Source of the DNA: Nitrosomonadales bacterium
GTDB taxonomy: Bacteria; Pseudomonadota; Gammaproteobacteria; Burkholderiales; Sulfuricellaceae
Direction: 5' to 3'
DNA length: 5,599 nucleotides
Assembly (NCBI GenBank): GCA_003104895.1
Contig: PQAG01000073.1
Location: forward strand, 1-5,599
The notes under the pieces are model-generated. The model saw only the letters and a program-made list of their open reading frames with translations, was not told where the DNA came from and did not search any database. Both the position numbers and the translations under genes were made by a program. Each line of letters opens with the position of its first letter. Position 1 is the stretch's first letter. This document shows positions 4,977-5,599 of this stretch, piece by piece.

Positions 4977-5599
4977 TTATTCCTCGATCACGGCCGACGT
5001 GAAGACTTCCTGCACGTCGTCCAGCGCATCCAGCGCGTCCAGCAGCTTCTGCATTTTCACTGCTTCGTCGCCTGCGAATACCGTCTCGTTGTCAGGCTTC
5101 ATGGTCACCTCAGCCACTTCGGCCTTGAGGCCGGCCTTTTCCAGCGCCTCTTTCACGGCAGCGAAGTCGCCCGGCGCGGTGATGACTTCCACGCTGCCGT
5201 CGTCGTTGCTGAGCACGTCCTCGGCGCCGGCTTCCAGCGCGGCTTCCATCACCTTGTCCTCGTCAGTACCGGGGGCGAAGATGATCTGGCCGCAATGCTT
5301 GAACATGAAGGCCACCGAGCCGTCGGTGCCGAGATTGCCGCCATGCTTGGAGAAGGCGTGGCGCACGTCTGCCACGGTGCGTGTGCGGTTGTCGGTCAGG
5401 CAATCGACGATAATGGCCGCGCCATTGATGCCGTAGCCTTCATAGCGGATTTCCACATAATCCACGCCTTCCAGTTCGCCCGTGCCCTTCTTGACCGCGC
5501 GGTCGATGTTGTCGGCCGGCATGTTCACTTCCTTGGCCTTGTCGATGGCCAGCCTGAGGCGCGGGTTGAAGTTGGCGTCGCCGCCGCCCATCTTGGCGG
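4977..5599 (-). CDS. yebC: YebC/PmpR/TACO1-family protein, N-terminus outside the window
   Basis: 206 complete codons and the stop are visible. About 38-39 N-terminal residues (the MAGHSKWANI... part of the family) lie beyond the right edge, so full length would be near 242-246 aa, the usual size. Signatures are KMGGGD at the edge, NPRLRLAIDKAKEVNMP, EGYGINGAAIIVDCLTDNRT, SKHGGNLGTDGSVAFMF and the acidic C-terminal domain ending DALDALDDVQEVFTSAVIEE. The family was long annotated as transcription regulators (PmpR), and work on mitochondrial TACO1 and bacterial relatives points to a role in translation. The job in this organism cannot be read from sequence. The internal ATG at 5591 is not the start, because coding continues upstream through Ala-Lys. 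ruvC begins immediately after the stop, the common proteobacterial arrangement. Confidence 0.96.
   Translation of the reverse strand, partial: AKMGGGDANFNPRLRLAIDKAKEVNMPADNIDRAVKKGTGELEGVDYVEIRYEGYGINGAAIIVDCLTDNRTRTVADVRHAFSKHGGNLGTDGSVAFMFKHCGQIIFAPGTDEDKVMEAALEAGAEDVLSNDDGSVEVITAPGDFAAVKEALEKAGLKAEVAEVTMKPDNETVFAGDEAVKMQKLLDALDALDDVQEVFTSAVIEE
4980..4985 (-). promoter_or_regulatory. Shine-Dalgarno for ruvC within the yebC tail
   Basis: GAGGAA, encoding the final Glu-Glu of YebC, sits 3 nt before the TTG start of ruvC (5 nt from its GAGG core). It supports the TTG start and couples ruvC translation to the end of yebC. Confidence 0.65.

Overview
The window is a compact chromosomal segment, with every gene on the minus strand, from a Gram-negative bacterium that is most likely a betaproteobacterium. 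The order yebC-ruvC-ruvA-ruvB-ybgC-tolQ-tolR-tolA, the high GC content of the core genes (one ruvB line, 2401-2460, counts to 70%) and the protein sequences fit that group. I cannot name a genus from the sequence. In transcription order (right to left) the genes are: yebC (5' end outside the window), ruvC, ruvA, a higB-higA toxin-antitoxin pair, ruvB, ybgC, tolQ, tolR and the first 96 codons of tolA.

There are two functional blocks. The first, yebC-ruvC-ruvA-(higBA)-ruvB, encodes a YebC-family protein and the complete RuvABC Holliday-junction machine: RuvA binds the junction, RuvB is the AAA+ branch-migration motor and RuvC is the resolvase. The second, ybgC-tolQRA, is the start of the Tol-Pal cell-envelope operon, with its usual YbgC hotdog thioesterase, the TolQ-TolR inner-membrane motor and the TolA periplasm-spanning protein. 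Most neighbours overlap or abut: yebC/ruvC touch, ruvC/ruvA share GTGA, ruvB/ybgC share 8 nt, ybgC/tolQ share GTGA, tolQ/tolR share one base and tolR/tolA share one base. This indicates translational coupling. Four of the eight visible start codons are not ATG (ruvC TTG; ruvA, tolQ and tolA GTG).

The accessory part lies between ruvA and ruvB (2944-3867). Here a HigBA/GraTA-type toxin-antitoxin module splits a normally contiguous ruvAB pair. It has its own sigma70-like promoter with a palindrome in the spacer that could be the HigA operator, and the -10 is so close to the toxin ATG that the toxin mRNA may be leaderless. No terminator follows ruvA or higA, so ruvB and the tol genes may be partly expressed from this promoter.

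The second unusual element is a palindromic REP/MITE-like repeat with the core CCCGCTTGCGGGAGA, present twice. One copy (about 1516-1604) lies inside ybgC and is read in frame, adding roughly 37 residues while the conserved C-terminal end of YbgC continues after it. The other (about 3347-3430) lies in the 173-nt gap between higB and higA, where a short gap is usual. An in-frame palindromic insertion in a conserved gene is the most interesting observation here. I saw no tRNA, rRNA, CRISPR, transposase gene or clear Rho-independent terminator.
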